Positions 9,587 through 18,737 of a stretch of 64,000 nucleotides of DNA are shown here, one piece after another. The notes under the pieces were generated by a model, which worked only from the letters and a program-made list of their open reading frames with translations, made no database searches and was not told the origin of the DNA. The stretch is from positions 85,123 to 149,122 of the forward strand of contig NZ_JAIQYY010000020.1 in NCBI RefSeq assembly GCF_020181035.1. The letters are read 5' to 3'. Position 1 is the stretch's first letter. Every line of letters begins with the position of its first letter. The position numbers and the translations under genes are program-made. The DNA is from Streptomyces sp. CoH27. GTDB lineage: Bacteria; Actinomycetota; Actinomycetes; Streptomycetales; Streptomycetaceae.

Positions 9587-10369
9587 GTGACTCCATGGCT
9601 GCGACTCGCACGTCGCTCCGTACGACTGCTGCCGGCCCTCTCGGTGGCGGCCCTGCCGGCGTACGGCGCGGTCACCGCGTACGCCCCGGCCGCCCGGGCC
9701 GCCGAGGCCGGCCCCGGGATCTCGGCCGGCCCGAGCCCCGGCCACGCGGGCGCCGGGGGCCACTCCGACGGCTCGTACCGCCCGGACCGCACCGGCCACG
9801 GTGACCGTGGCTCCCCCGACTCCGGTGCCCCCCTCCTCCCCATGCCCTCCGACTCCGCCTCCGCGTCGTACCGCCCCCTGGAGGCCGACTCCGCGTCGGG
9901 CTCGTACCGCCCGCTGGCCGTCGAACCCAGCCGGGCGGGCAGCCTGGCCGGTGAGGGGCGGATGCGGCCGGGGCGGCCGGACGGGCCCGCGGCCGAGGTG
10001 GAGGGCAACGACAACCCCGTCCCCACCCGGGCGCCCGGCTCGGGCCGCCCGCAGGAGCCGGAGACCGCGGACCTGCCCGCCTCGGGCCTCCCGAGCCCGA
10101 CCGCGATCCCGACGGCGAGCCCGACCGCGGTCCCGACAGCGAGCCGGTCGGCGGTTCCGACAGCGATCCCGACGGCCCCGGCCGCCACGGATGACGCCCG
10201 TCTCCCCGCCGGGCAGCCCCCGCAGCGGCCGCCCGCCCAGAACGCCGTCCAGCGGGGCGAGAGCGCGGGCGAGCCGGTCCTGCGGATCCTCCCGCTGGGC
10301 AGCGGCCTGGTCCTCATCGGCCTCGGGCTGGGCCTGGCCTTCCTGGGGCTACGCCTCCGCAGAAACTGA
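9587..10369 (+). CDS. Secreted or cell-surface Pro/Ala/Ser-rich protein, function unknown
   Basis: A 260-residue protein with a clear export signal (basic MTPWLRLARRSVR, hydrophobic LLPALSVAALPAYGA, cleavage near ARAAEA). A long disordered region rich in Pro, Ser, Gly and Ala follows, with short repeats such as IPTASPTAVPTAS. One C-terminal transmembrane helix (SGLVLIGLGLGLAFLGLRL) ends in RRN, so the protein is probably anchored with its bulk outside the cell. GGGAGGT lies seven bases before GTG 9587. I recognise no catalytic domain; it may be a wall spacer or a structural surface protein. Confidence 0.7.
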   Translation: MTPWLRLARRSVRLLPALSVAALPAYGAVTAYAPAARAAEAGPGISAGPSPGHAGAGGHSDGSYRPDRTGHGDRGSPDSGAPLLPMPSDSASASYRPLEADSASGSYRPLAVEPSRAGSLAGEGRMRPGRPDGPAAEVEGNDNPVPTRAPGSGRPQEPETADLPASGLPSPTAIPTASPTAVPTASRSAVPTAIPTAPAATDDARLPAGQPPQRPPAQNAVQRGESAGEPVLRILPLGSGLVLIGLGLGLAFLGLRLRRN

Positions 10370-10376
10370 CCGCCGC

Positions 10377-10396
10377 CCCTGGCACCGCTGCCAGGG
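10377..10396. terminator. Short hairpin terminator downstream of the surface-protein gene
   Basis: CCCTGGCA and TGCCAGGG form an 8-bp stem around the loop CCGC seven bases after the stop codon, between convergent genes. Confidence 0.6.
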
Positions 10397-10545
10397 CCGC
10401 CGTGGCTGCCCGAGCTGCTACGAGCAGGGCCTGGACCAGGGCGGCACGCGTCCCGGAGCGCCGCGGCACCCGGCCGACACCGGCAAGCGGCCCCCGCTCC
10501 GGCCCGCACGGAGTGCCGATCGAGCCTGCGAGCCGAACCGCCGTG

Positions 10546-11526
10546 TTACGGCGCCACCAGCAGCACCTTGCCGACATGACCGCTGGCCTCGACCACCCGG
10601 TGTGCCTCGGCGGCCTCCGGCATGGGCAGCTCACGGTCCACGACCGGGCGGACGTGCCCGGAGGCGAGCAGGGGCCACACATGTTCGCGTACGGCGGCCA
10701 CGATGGCCGCCTTCTCGCTCAGCGGACGCGCCCGGAGCGAGGTCGCGCTGACCGCGGCCCGCTTGCTGAGCAGGGTGCCGATGTTCAGCTCGCCCTTCGC
10801 CCCGCCCTGCAGGCCGATGATCGCGAGACGTCCGCTGACCGCGAGGGCCTGGACGTTGCGGTCCAGGTACTTGGCGCCCATGTTGTCGAGGATGACATCG
10901 GCACCGGCACCATCCGTGGCCTGCTTGATCTCGGCGACGAAGTCCTGCTCGCGGTAGTTGATCAGGATGTCCGCGCCGAGCTCGGCACAGCGCTCCAGCT
11001 TCTCCTTCGTCCCGGCCGTCACCGCGACCTTGGCGCCGACGGCCTTGGCGAGCTGGATGGCCATGGTGCCGATGCCGCTGGAGCCGCCGTGCACCAGCAG
11101 CGTCTCGCCGGGCCGCAGGTGGGCGACCATGAACACGTTGGACCAGACCGTGCAGACCACCTCGGGCAGCGCGGCCGCCCGCGTGAGGTCGACGCCCTCG
11201 GGCACGGGCAGCAGCTGCCCGGCCGGTACGACGACCTTCTGGGCGTAACCGCCGCCCGCGAGCAGCGCGCACACCGGGTCGCCGACGGCCCAGCCGGAGA
11301 CTCCGGGGCCGAGCGCGGCGATCCTGCCGGAGCACTCCAGGCCGGGGTAGAGGGAGGCGCCGGGCGGCGGGTTGTAGAAGCCCTGCCGCTGCAGGATGTC
11401 GGCACGGTTGACGGCGCTGGCCACCACCTCGACCAGCACCTCGCCCTCACCGGGCACCGGGTCGGGGACCTCCGCCCACACCAGCGCCTCGGGACCACCA
11501 GGTTCGGGAATCGTGATCGCATGCAT
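10546..11526 (-). CDS. NADPH:quinone oxidoreductase, zinc-independent medium-chain dehydrogenase (PIG3-like)
   Basis: A 326-residue oxidoreductase of the zeta-crystallin/PIG3 branch, expected to reduce quinones with NADPH in the cytoplasm. The N-terminal GroES-like domain contains NRADILQRQGFYNPPPGAS, the hallmark of this branch; the nucleotide-binding domain has VHGGSSGIGTMAIQLAKAVGAKV near residue 145. No structural zinc cysteine cluster is seen. ATG 11526 (MHAITIPEPGGPE) is the family's usual start; the open frame upstream lacks similarity. It stands alone and converges on the surface-protein gene. Confidence 0.9.
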   Translation of the reverse strand: MHAITIPEPGGPEALVWAEVPDPVPGEGEVLVEVVASAVNRADILQRQGFYNPPPGASLYPGLECSGRIAALGPGVSGWAVGDPVCALLAGGGYAQKVVVPAGQLLPVPEGVDLTRAAALPEVVCTVWSNVFMVAHLRPGETLLVHGGSSGIGTMAIQLAKAVGAKVAVTAGTKEKLERCAELGADILINYREQDFVAEIKQATDGAGADVILDNMGAKYLDRNVQALAVSGRLAIIGLQGGAKGELNIGTLLSKRAAVSATSLRARPLSEKAAIVAAVREHVWPLLASGHVRPVVDRELPMPEAAEAHRVVEASGHVGKVLLVAP

Positions 11527-11630
11527 GCCAGTGACGCTACTCCCCGCGGGTCCGCGCTCCCGGGCAGACTCCCCAGGGGTGCGCCGCCCTCCGGACCGGG
11601 CCGGCACAGTTCGTGCCCTCGGCAGGCCGG

Positions 11631-12728
11631 TCAGTCGTGGAACAGCGGCCGGAAGTCCGGGGTGACGTGGTTGCCGGGGGAGGCGCGGACGATCGTGATG
11701 AGCCGGTCGGTCAGCTGGAGAGTGCCGACGGCCGGGTCGTCGTAGCCGAGCACCCGGTGTCCGCGGACGACACTCACCACGAGATCTGCGGTCTCGCGCG
11801 GCCGCTTGCCCGCCTCGCCGCGGACCACCGGCCGTTCGACAAGGTCCAGCCCGCTGCCCTGCTGGATCAGGTCCTCCATGACCATGCCGGCGGCGGGGCT
11901 GAGCACGGACAGGCCGAGCAGCCGGCCGGCCGCGCTGGCGCTGGTGATGACCGCGTCGGCGCCGGACTGCTTGAGCAGCGGGGCGTTCTCCTCCTCGCGC
12001 ACTGCGGCCACGATCTTCGCGCCCCGGTTGAGCTGGCGGGCCGTCAGCGTGACAAGGACGGCAGTGTCGTCGCGCTGTGGGGCCACGATGATCTGCCGGG
12101 CCTTGTGCAGCTCGGCCCGCTTGAGCACATCACTGCGGGTGGCGTCGCCTATGACGCCCGCATAGCCCTCGGCGGTCGCCGCGTCGACGGCCTTGGCGCT
12201 GGGGTCGATCACGACCACCTGCTCCTTCTTCAGCCCGGTCGCACACACGGTCTGGATCGCCGAGCGCCCCTTGGTGCCGAAGCCGATGACGACGGTGTGA
12301 TCGCGCAAAGTGGACCTCCATCTGCTCAAACGCCATTCCTCCCGGGTGCGTTCGGTGAGGACCTCCAGCGTGGTGCCGACCAGGATGATCAAGAACAGCA
12401 CGCGCAGGGGTGTGATGACGAAGATGTTGGTGAGCCGGGCGCCGTCACCGACCGGGGTGATGTCGCCGTATCCCGTGGTGGAGAGGGTGACGGTCGCGTA
12501 GTAGAACGCGTCGAGCAGGTCCACGGAGCCGTCGGCGTTGTCGTTGTAGCCGTCGTGGTCGGCGTAGACGATCAGTGCCGTGGCGACCAGCACCAGCAGG
12601 GCCATGAGCAGCCGCTTGGCGACCTGGCGGATCGGACGCTCCACCACTTTCCTCGGGAGTTTCACCCGATGGGTCACCAGATGATCGCCCGCCTGGCGGG
12701 CGATGGCGTCATGGCCCGGAAGTTTCAC
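11631..12728 (-). CDS. Two-TM potassium channel with RCK (TrkA-N) domain
   Basis: A 365-residue channel. TM1 lies at about residues 38-55, the pore helix and selectivity filter TTGYGD at 84-89, and TM2 at about 103-123. A cytoplasmic RCK domain starts at DHTVVIGFGTKG (Rossmann glycine motif at 149-154) and ends with a TrkA-C-like segment that includes DRLITIVRAS. This arrangement resembles MthK/Kch-type ligand-gated K+ channels. The start is uncertain. GTG 12728 sits in the middle of the parS palindrome, GTG 12737 is in frame just upstream, and GTG 12671 (VTHRVKL) is further in; none has a strong ribosome site. The moeA stop overlaps the start region, so coupling is likely. Confidence 0.88.
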   Translation of the reverse strand: MKLPGHDAIARQAGDHLVTHRVKLPRKVVERPIRQVAKRLLMALLVLVATALIVYADHDGYNDNADGSVDLLDAFYYATVTLSTTGYGDITPVGDGARLTNIFVITPLRVLFLIILVGTTLEVLTERTREEWRLSRWRSTLRDHTVVIGFGTKGRSAIQTVCATGLKKEQVVVIDPSAKAVDAATAEGYAGVIGDATRSDVLKRAELHKARQIIVAPQRDDTAVLVTLTARQLNRGAKIVAAVREEENAPLLKQSGADAVITSASAAGRLLGLSVLSPAAGMVMEDLIQQGSGLDLVERPVVRGEAGKRPRETADLVVSVVRGHRVLGYDDPAVGTLQLTDRLITIVRASPGNHVTPDFRPLFHD

Positions 12729-12735
12729 GTGAAAC
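12722..12735. other. parS: parS centromere site (ParB-binding palindrome)
   Basis: GTTTCACGTGAAAC is a perfect 14-bp palindrome identical to the ParB target known from Streptomyces and Bacillus. Streptomyces chromosomes carry about twenty such sites clustered around oriC, where ParB loads for segregation at sporulation. This copy overlaps the end of moeA (its TGA is bases 4-6 of the site on the minus strand side) and the probable GTG start of the channel gene, so three functions use the same 14 bases. Confidence 0.93.
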
Positions 12736-14074
12736 ACACCCCGATCCCGGCGCTCGCCCACGGCAGGTCCAGCAGCTCCGCCTCCGCACCCGGCCGCGCC
12801 CCGCCGGGCGGTACGACGGCCAGCGCGTCCGCGGCGGCGACCCCGCGGAGCATGGCCGGGCCGTTGTAGTGCAGCGGTACGGCACGATCGCCGCGCAGCA
12901 CCACGGGCACGAGCCGGGTGTCGTACGGGTGCCCCTGGATCGCCTCCGTGAGCGGCAGCGCGTACGGATCGGGGGCCGGGTGGGCGGCGAGGGTGCGCAG
13001 CAGCGGTTCGGCGAGCGTGAGCAGGCCGGACACGGCCGCGAGAGGGTTGCCGGGCAGGCCGACGAGGTGCTGGTCGTCCTTGGTGCGGGCCAGCAGCATG
13101 GGGTGGCCGGGGCGCACCTTGACGCCGTCGACGAGAAGTTCGGCGCCGATGCGCTCCAGGATCGGGTGGACATGGTCGCGGGGTCCTGCGGCGGTGCCGC
13201 CGGTGGTGACGATCAGGTCGGCGTCGGAGCCGGTGACCGCCCGGTACAGGGCCTCGGCGTCGTCGCCGATCCTGCGCACCGCGACGACGTCGGCGCCGAG
13301 CGCGCGCAGCCAGGGCGGCAGCAGGGGGCCGAGCGCGTCCCGGATCAGCCCGTCGTGGGGCAGCCCCTCGGTCAGCAACTCGTCGCCCAGGACCAGCACT
13401 TCGGCCCGCGGACGGGGTACGGCGGTGACGGTGTCGTATCCGGCCGCCGCGGCGAGGCCGAGGACGGCGGGGGTGACCAGGGTGCCGACGGGCAGCAACT
13501 GATCGCCGGTGCGGCACTCCTGGCCGCGCGGGCGGATGTCCTGGCCGTGCGCCAGGTCGCGGGCCGCGTGCAGGCGGCCTTGCGTGTCGGTCCGGCCCTG
13601 CTCGCTGCGCAGCACCGCGGTGGTGTCGGCGGGGATGCGGGCACCGGTCGCGATGCGCACGGCCTCGCCGTCGGTGAGCGGCTCGGGCTGGGCGTGCCCG
13701 GCGAGCACGCCGTCGTCCCGCACCTGCCAGGGGCCCGGTCCGGCGACGGCCCAGCCGTCCATCGCGGAGGTGTCGAAGGAGGGCAGGTCGGTGAGGGCGT
13801 CGAGGGGGGCGGCCAGGACCAGGCCGAGGGCCTCGCCGAGTGGCACGGAGACGGGGGTGCGGCGGGGGCGGGTGCGCGCGGCGCGGGCGGCGGTCTCACG
13901 GGCCTGGTGCCAGGGGGTGGCCCGGTGCCGTTCGCCGGTCGGTTCAGGCGCCTCGGCGGGCATCTGGCCCGCGCTGTCGCCCCTGGGCTCTCTCACGAGG
14001 GCAAGGGCCTCCTCCAGGTCGAGGTCGTCGCTGTCCTGCGCGGGCGCCCCGGCCCGGGTTCCGGGGGCGGTCAT
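12725..14074 (-). CDS. moeA: Molybdopterin molybdenumtransferase MoeA
   Basis: A 449-residue protein that inserts molybdate into adenylylated molybdopterin. The domain I motif FDTSAMDGWAVAG lies near residue 115, followed by DGEAVRIATGARIPADTTAV. The MoCF-binding domain has ADLIVTTGGTAAGPRDH and VRPGHPMLLARTKDDQHLVGLPGNPLAAVSG. A non-conserved 70-residue N-terminal extension, acidic then Arg-rich, is longer than in E. coli MoeA. ATG 14074 overlaps the mobA stop (ATGA), giving a coupled pair. The last codons read into the parS palindrome and the protein ends GVCFT. Confidence 0.93.
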   Translation of the reverse strand: MTAPGTRAGAPAQDSDDLDLEEALALVREPRGDSAGQMPAEAPEPTGERHRATPWHQARETAARAARTRPRRTPVSVPLGEALGLVLAAPLDALTDLPSFDTSAMDGWAVAGPGPWQVRDDGVLAGHAQPEPLTDGEAVRIATGARIPADTTAVLRSEQGRTDTQGRLHAARDLAHGQDIRPRGQECRTGDQLLPVGTLVTPAVLGLAAAAGYDTVTAVPRPRAEVLVLGDELLTEGLPHDGLIRDALGPLLPPWLRALGADVVAVRRIGDDAEALYRAVTGSDADLIVTTGGTAAGPRDHVHPILERIGAELLVDGVKVRPGHPMLLARTKDDQHLVGLPGNPLAAVSGLLTLAEPLLRTLAAHPAPDPYALPLTEAIQGHPYDTRLVPVVLRGDRAVPLHYNGPAMLRGVAAADALAVVPPGGARPGAEAELLDLPWASAGIGVCFT

Positions 14075-14991
14075 CCGGCATCCGGGGTGCTCGGGCCGCC
14101 GCCACGCGCGTTCCCGCCCCCGTCCTTCGCTTCGTTCTCTTCCTCCCACCGCAGCGCCAGCGCGGCGGCCTTGCGGGCGGCCTCGGCGACCGCCTCGGGG
14201 CCTCCCTTGCCCTGGGCTGCGGCGTACCCGACGAGGAAAGTGGTCAGCGGGGCGGCGGGCCGGGCCACGCCGTGCGCGGCGTCCCGGGCCAGGTCGAGCA
14301 GGACGCCGGTGTCGACGTCGAGGTCGATGCCCAGTTCGTCCTTGACTACGGAGATCCATTCATCCAACACGTGCCCATGCTCCCTGATGCGTGCCCTGGC
14401 GTCGGCGATGTCGTCCCAGGTGTCGCAGTCGAAGGACGCGAGCGGGTCCGGGACACGGGTGAGGCGGAGGGCGCCGGTGAGCCGGCGCAGAGGCAGTCCG
14501 GTCAGACCGTCGCCGCCGGCCGCGAGGGCGGCCAGTTCGCGGCGGAGCACGCCGGTGCGGTACGCGGCCACGAGCGGCTGGTCACGGCCGTCGGCGTCGG
14601 TGAGCAGCGCGCCGTCGGCGCCGCTGGCGCGCAGGGCGGCCAACAGGCGGTGAAGGGTGGCCGGTTCGAGGAAGGGCAGGTCGGCGGAGAGCACGACGGC
14701 CTGCTCGGCGGTGGTCAGGCGCAGGCCGGCCTCCAGCGCGGCGACCGGTCCGGCGCCGGGCGGTTCCTCGCGCGCCCACAGCACTGGCCGCGCGACGGGG
14801 CGCGGGCCGGCCACGACGACCGTCGTACGGGCGCCCGCACAGGCCGTGAGCACCCGATCGAGCAACGCCCGGCCGCCGACCCGCACCCCGGGCTTGTCGG
14901 CCCCGCCGAGCCGCCGCGCGGCACCGCCGGCCAGCACGACGGCGTCGTACGGCGCGGGCGTCCCGGGGACGGCGGGGGCGTTGTCGCTCAT
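14071..14991 (-). CDS. mobA: MobA-like NTP transferase fused to a DUF6457 domain
   Basis: Residues 1-200 form a molybdenum cofactor guanylyltransferase: signature VVLAGGAARRLGGADKPGVRVGGRALLDRVL, then VVLSADLPFLEP with the metal-binding Asp, and FDCDTWDDI. After residue 215 a separate helical domain begins (LDEWISVVKDELGIDLDV, then LTTFLVGYAAAQG), which matches the short actinobacterial DUF6457 family normally found near molybdenum cofactor genes. The MobA part attaches GMP to molybdopterin; the fused domain's role is unknown. It is the first gene of a coupled mobA-moeA unit. Confidence 0.9.
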   Translation of the reverse strand: MSDNAPAVPGTPAPYDAVVLAGGAARRLGGADKPGVRVGGRALLDRVLTACAGARTTVVVAGPRPVARPVLWAREEPPGAGPVAALEAGLRLTTAEQAVVLSADLPFLEPATLHRLLAALRASGADGALLTDADGRDQPLVAAYRTGVLRRELAALAAGGDGLTGLPLRRLTGALRLTRVPDPLASFDCDTWDDIADARARIREHGHVLDEWISVVKDELGIDLDVDTGVLLDLARDAAHGVARPAAPLTTFLVGYAAAQGKGGPEAVAEAARKAAALALRWEEENEAKDGGGNARGGGPSTPDAG

Positions 14992-15118
14992 CCCCCGAGT
15001 ATGTCCCGCGCCAGCCCGCTTGTATGCGCCGGGCGGATGCCCCGAGGGCGCCTCGCGGGTGCCGCGGGGCTCCGCGTTCGTCTCTGCCGCGGGGCCCTTC
15101 GTCCGGGCCCCGCCGAGG

Positions 15119-16525
15119 TCACAGCGTGCGCAGAAGCACCGCCGGGTGTTCCACGCAGTCCGCCACGTACCGTAGGAAGCCGCCCGCCGTGCCGCCGTCG
15201 CACACCCGGTGGTCGAAGGTGAGCGACAGCTGGACGACCTGACGCACCGCCAGCTCACCCTCGTGCACCCAGGGTTTGGGGACGATGCGGCCGACGCCGA
15301 GCATGGCCGCCTCTGGGTGGTTGATGATCGGGGTGGAGCCGTCGACGCCGAAGACCCCGTAGTTGTTCAACGTGAAGGTCCCGCCCGTGAGTTCCCCGGG
15401 CGTCAGCGTGCCGGTGCGGGCGGCCTCGGTGAGCCGGGCGAACTCCGCGGTGAGCGACTCGGCGTCGCGCGTGTGGGCGTCCCGCACGACCGGCACGACC
15501 AGCCCGCGCTCGGTCTGCGCGGCGAATCCGAGGTGCACCTGGCCGAGCCGGACGATCTCGCGGGCCTCGGTGTCGACGAAGGAGTTCAGCTCGGGGAACC
15601 GGGCGAGCGCGGCGGTGGAGATCCGGGCGAGCAGCGCCAGCAGGGAGATCTTCGGTCCCCCGGCGGCGTTCATGGCGGCACGCGCGCGCATGAGTTCCGT
15701 CGCGTCGGCGTCAACCCAGCAGGTGGCGTCCGGGATCTCCCGGCGGCTCCGGGACAGCTTGTCGGCGACGGCGCCGCGGACTCCCTTGAGCGGGACACGG
15801 ACGGCGGCGGCCTCGGCGGGCGGTGCGGTGGACCCAGGGGACGAGGGGGGCGCGACGGGGGCCGGTGCCACCGTTTCCGGGGCCGTGCCGGGGCGCGCGG
15901 CCCTGGCGCGCAGGGCGCCCTCGACGTCGGCCCGCAGGATCAGTCCGTCGGGGCCGGAGCCGGACAGCTCCCGCAGGTCGACGTCGTTGTCCCGGGCGAG
16001 TTTGCGCACCAGCGGGGAGATCACCGGGACCGGTCCGTTCGCGGGCGCCGGTGCCGGAACGGCCACGCGCGCGGGGAGCATCGTCGTCGGTTCGGCTGCC
16101 TTGGCGCGGCCGTTGCGAGCCGCCGTGGCGCCCGTGACCGCGTTGGCCGCATCGGCAGCACCGGCCGCCGTGCCCGCGTCGGCCGCCGTCGTGGCCCGCA
16201 CCCGGCGCCGCCGGGCCGGCGCTTCGGAGGTGCCGTAGCCGACCAGGACGTTGCCGGAGCCCTCCGAGCGGGCCGCCGGATCCCCCACGGCCACCGTCAG
16301 CAGCGGCGCTCCGACGGGCAGTTCGGTGCCCTCCTCGCCGAAGCGGGCGGTGATCACGCCGCCGTAGGGGCAAGGCACCTCGACCATGGCCTTGGCCGTC
16401 TCGACCTCGACGACCGGCTGGTCGACGGCGACGACGTCACCGACCTCGACCAGCCAGCGGACGATCTCCGCCTCGGTGAGCCCCTCGCCGAGGTCGGGGA
16501 GCTTGAACTCCAGCACCTGTGCCAT
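15119..16525 (-). CDS. bkdC: Branched-chain 2-oxoacid dehydrogenase E2 (dihydrolipoyl acyltransferase)
   Basis: A 468-residue E2. The lipoyl domain carries the modified lysine in VETAKAMVEV (Lys45); an Ala/Pro linker follows. The E3-binding domain is VRKLARDNDVDLRELSGSG, and the catalytic domain ends LTFDHRVCDGGTAGGFL with the active-site His and Asp. The start ATG 16525 overlaps the stop of E1 beta by four bases. Compared with the E2 at the left edge, the linker and several active-site neighbours differ (HRVCDG versus HRLVDG), so the two operons encode distinct complexes or assemblies. No E3 gene is present in either operon. Confidence 0.95.
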   Translation of the reverse strand: MAQVLEFKLPDLGEGLTEAEIVRWLVEVGDVVAVDQPVVEVETAKAMVEVPCPYGGVITARFGEEGTELPVGAPLLTVAVGDPAARSEGSGNVLVGYGTSEAPARRRRVRATTAADAGTAAGAADAANAVTGATAARNGRAKAAEPTTMLPARVAVPAPAPANGPVPVISPLVRKLARDNDVDLRELSGSGPDGLILRADVEGALRARAARPGTAPETVAPAPVAPPSSPGSTAPPAEAAAVRVPLKGVRGAVADKLSRSRREIPDATCWVDADATELMRARAAMNAAGGPKISLLALLARISTAALARFPELNSFVDTEAREIVRLGQVHLGFAAQTERGLVVPVVRDAHTRDAESLTAEFARLTEAARTGTLTPGELTGGTFTLNNYGVFGVDGSTPIINHPEAAMLGVGRIVPKPWVHEGELAVRQVVQLSLTFDHRVCDGGTAGGFLRYVADCVEHPAVLLRTL

Positions 16526-17529
16526 CAGCTCTCGGCCTCCCATTGCAGCCGGGCCACGGCGTCCAGGATGCGGTCGACGCCGGGCAGGTGGTGCCGCTCC
16601 AGCATGGGCGGCGGGTAGGGGAGGTCGAAGCCGGCCACGCGCAGCACCGGTGCCTCCAGGTGGTGGAAGCAGCGCTCGGTGATCCGGGCCGCGATCTCGC
16701 CGCCCGGTCCGCCGAACCCGGTGGACTCGTGGACGACGACGGCGCGTCCGGTGCGCCGGACGGCCGCGCAGACCGTCTCGTCGTCGAACGGCACCAGGGA
16801 GCGCAGGTCGACGACCTCCAGGTCCCAGCCCTCCGCCTGGGCGGCCTCGGCGGCCTCCAGGCAGACGGGCAGGGACGGGCCGTAGGTGACGAGGGTGGCG
16901 CTGCGGCCCGCGCGGCGCACCACCGCGCGCCCGATGGGCTCGACGTCCGTGGGGTGCTCAGGGTTCCAGGAGTCCTTCGACCAGTACAGCCGCTTGGGCT
17001 CCAGGAAGACCACCGGGTCGTCGGAGGCGATGGCCTGGCGCAGCAGGCCGTAGGCGTCGGCGACGGTCGCGGGCGTGACGACGTGCAGGCCCGGGGTGGC
17101 CATGTAGTAGGCCTCGGAGGAGTCGCTGTGGTGCTCGACGCCGCCGATGCCGCCGCCGTAGGGGACGCGGACGGTGATGGGCAGCGGCATACGTCCGCGC
17201 GTGCGGTTGCGCATCCGGGAGACATGGCTGATGAGCTGCTCGAACGCCGGGTAGGCGAACGCGTCGAACTGCATCTCCACCACCGGGCGCAGGCCGTACA
17301 TGGCCATGCCGACGGCGGTGCCGAGGATCCCGGCCTCCGCGAGCGGGGTATCGGTGCAGCGGTCCTCGCCGAACTCCTTGGCGAGGCCGTCGGTGACCCG
17401 GAAGACACCGCCGAGGGTGCCGACGTCCTCGCCCATGACGTGCACGGTGGGGTCGGCGGCCATCGCGTCGCGCAGCGCGCGCGTGAGGGCCTGCGCCATG
17501 GTGGCGGGCTTGACGGCGACGGTGGTCAT
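16525..17529 (-). CDS. bkdB: Branched-chain 2-oxoacid dehydrogenase E1 beta subunit
   Basis: E1 beta subunit (334 aa) with HVMGEDVGTLGGVFRVTDGLAKEFG near residue 35, PLAEAGILGTAVGMAMYGLRPVVEMQFDAF, and VRVPYGGGIGGVEHHSDSSEA. The C-terminal transketolase domain includes DLEVVDLRSLVPFD and VVVHESTGFGG. It overlaps E1 alpha at its start (ATG 17529 within the E1 alpha end) and E2 at its stop, so the three proteins should be made in a fixed ratio. Confidence 0.95.
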   Translation of the reverse strand: MTTVAVKPATMAQALTRALRDAMAADPTVHVMGEDVGTLGGVFRVTDGLAKEFGEDRCTDTPLAEAGILGTAVGMAMYGLRPVVEMQFDAFAYPAFEQLISHVSRMRNRTRGRMPLPITVRVPYGGGIGGVEHHSDSSEAYYMATPGLHVVTPATVADAYGLLRQAIASDDPVVFLEPKRLYWSKDSWNPEHPTDVEPIGRAVVRRAGRSATLVTYGPSLPVCLEAAEAAQAEGWDLEVVDLRSLVPFDDETVCAAVRRTGRAVVVHESTGFGGPGGEIAARITERCFHHLEAPVLRVAGFDLPYPPPMLERHHLPGVDRILDAVARLQWEAES

Positions 17530-18680
17530 CGGGCGCCGCCTTCCTGCTCGCCGTGGTGCTCCTGCTCGGCGTCCAGTTCGGCCTGGAGCAGGGCGCGCTG
17601 CTCGCGCAGCTGGGCCGTCGTCTGCGCGTAGACGTGGTCGAAGAGGTCCATGGGGTTCAGTTCGGGGTCCTGGTTCATGCGTTCACGCAAGGAGGCGGCC
17701 ATGTCCTCGGCGTCCTGGCGGGCGGCCGCGATGGCGTCCTCGTCGATCAGTCCGCGCGCGGTCAGCTCCGCTTCCAGCAGCTCAATCGGGTCGTGCGCGC
17801 GCCAGGCCGCGACCTCGGCGTCGCCGCGGTAGCGGGTGGCGTCGTCGGCGTTGGTGTGGGCGTCGACGCGGTACGTCACCGCCTCCACCAGGGTCGGGCC
17901 GCCCCCCGCGCGCGCGTGTCGTACGGCGGCGCTGAGGACCTCGTGCACGGCCGCGGCGTCGTTGCCGTCGACCAGCCGGCCCGGCATGCCGTACCCGACG
18001 GCCTTGTGGGCCAGGGAGGGCGCGGCGGTCTGCTTGGCGAGCGGGACGGAGATGGCGAAGCCGTTGTTCTGCACGAGGAAGACGACCGGGGCCTGCCAGA
18101 CGGCGGCGAAGTTCAGCGCCTCGTGGAAGTCGCCCTCGCTGGTGCCGCCGTCGCCGACCAGGGCGAGCGCGACCACGTCGTCGCCCTTGAGGCGGGCGGC
18201 GTGCGCGAGACCGACGGCGTGCGGCAACTGGGTGGCCAGCGGGGTGGACAGGGGGGCCACGCGGTGGGCGTGCGGGTCGTAGCCGGAGTGCCAGTCGCCG
18301 CGCAGCAGCGTGAGCGCCTCGACGGGATCCACACCGCGCGCGACGACGGCGAGCGTGTCGCGGTAGCTGGGGAAGAGCCAGTCCCGCTCCTTCAGAGCCA
18401 GGGCGGCGGCGACCTGGCAGGCCTCCTGGCCGGCGCTGGAGGGGTAGACGGCGAGGCGGCCCTGCTTGGTGAGCGCGGTGGCCTGCGTGTTGTAGCGGCG
18501 GCCACGCACCAGCTGGGCGTGAAGCCGGCGCAGCAGGTCCGGGTCGGCCTTGGCGGCCGCCTCGGTGCCGAGGACGCGGTAGGGCTCGGCGTCGGGCAGC
18601 AGCGGCGCGGGGTCCATGCGGGGCTGCCAGGCGGGCGGCGGGGATGGCCGGTACGCGCCCCGCTGCTCCATGACCGTCAT
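17526..18680 (-). CDS. bkdA: Branched-chain 2-oxoacid dehydrogenase E1 alpha subunit
   Basis: E1 alpha subunit (384 aa). The thiamine diphosphate motif is GDGGTSEGD with QNN about 25 residues later; the segment YRVDAHTNADDATRYR corresponds to the regulatory loop of E1 alpha proteins. FPSYRDTLAV is the conserved substrate-side stretch. GAGGAGG lies before ATG 18680. It heads the operon, faces the Lrp-type gene across a 175-base gap rich in inverted repeats, and lies about 12 kb upstream of the second bkd cluster, the arrangement described for S. avermitilis bkdABC and bkdFGH. Confidence 0.95.
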   Translation of the reverse strand: MTVMEQRGAYRPSPPPAWQPRMDPAPLLPDAEPYRVLGTEAAAKADPDLLRRLHAQLVRGRRYNTQATALTKQGRLAVYPSSAGQEACQVAAALALKERDWLFPSYRDTLAVVARGVDPVEALTLLRGDWHSGYDPHAHRVAPLSTPLATQLPHAVGLAHAARLKGDDVVALALVGDGGTSEGDFHEALNFAAVWQAPVVFLVQNNGFAISVPLAKQTAAPSLAHKAVGYGMPGRLVDGNDAAAVHEVLSAAVRHARAGGGPTLVEAVTYRVDAHTNADDATRYRGDAEVAAWRAHDPIELLEAELTARGLIDEDAIAAARQDAEDMAASLRERMNQDPELNPMDLFDHVYAQTTAQLREQRALLQAELDAEQEHHGEQEGGAR

Positions 18681-18737
18681 GACGGCACCTCCTCGTGGGA
18701 GCGGCTACGGGAGGCGCGTCGGCTGTGACCCGCCTCA

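Noticed and set aside
12684..12704. Inverted repeat ATCGCCCGCC/GGCGGGCGAT beside parS as a second functional site
   Set aside because: It codes for the conserved start of the channel protein and can be explained by GC-rich codons; no independent support.
14075..14359. N-terminal extension of moeA beyond 14074
   Set aside because: The extra 95 residues are Arg-rich, overlap mobA in another frame and have no similarity to MoeA.
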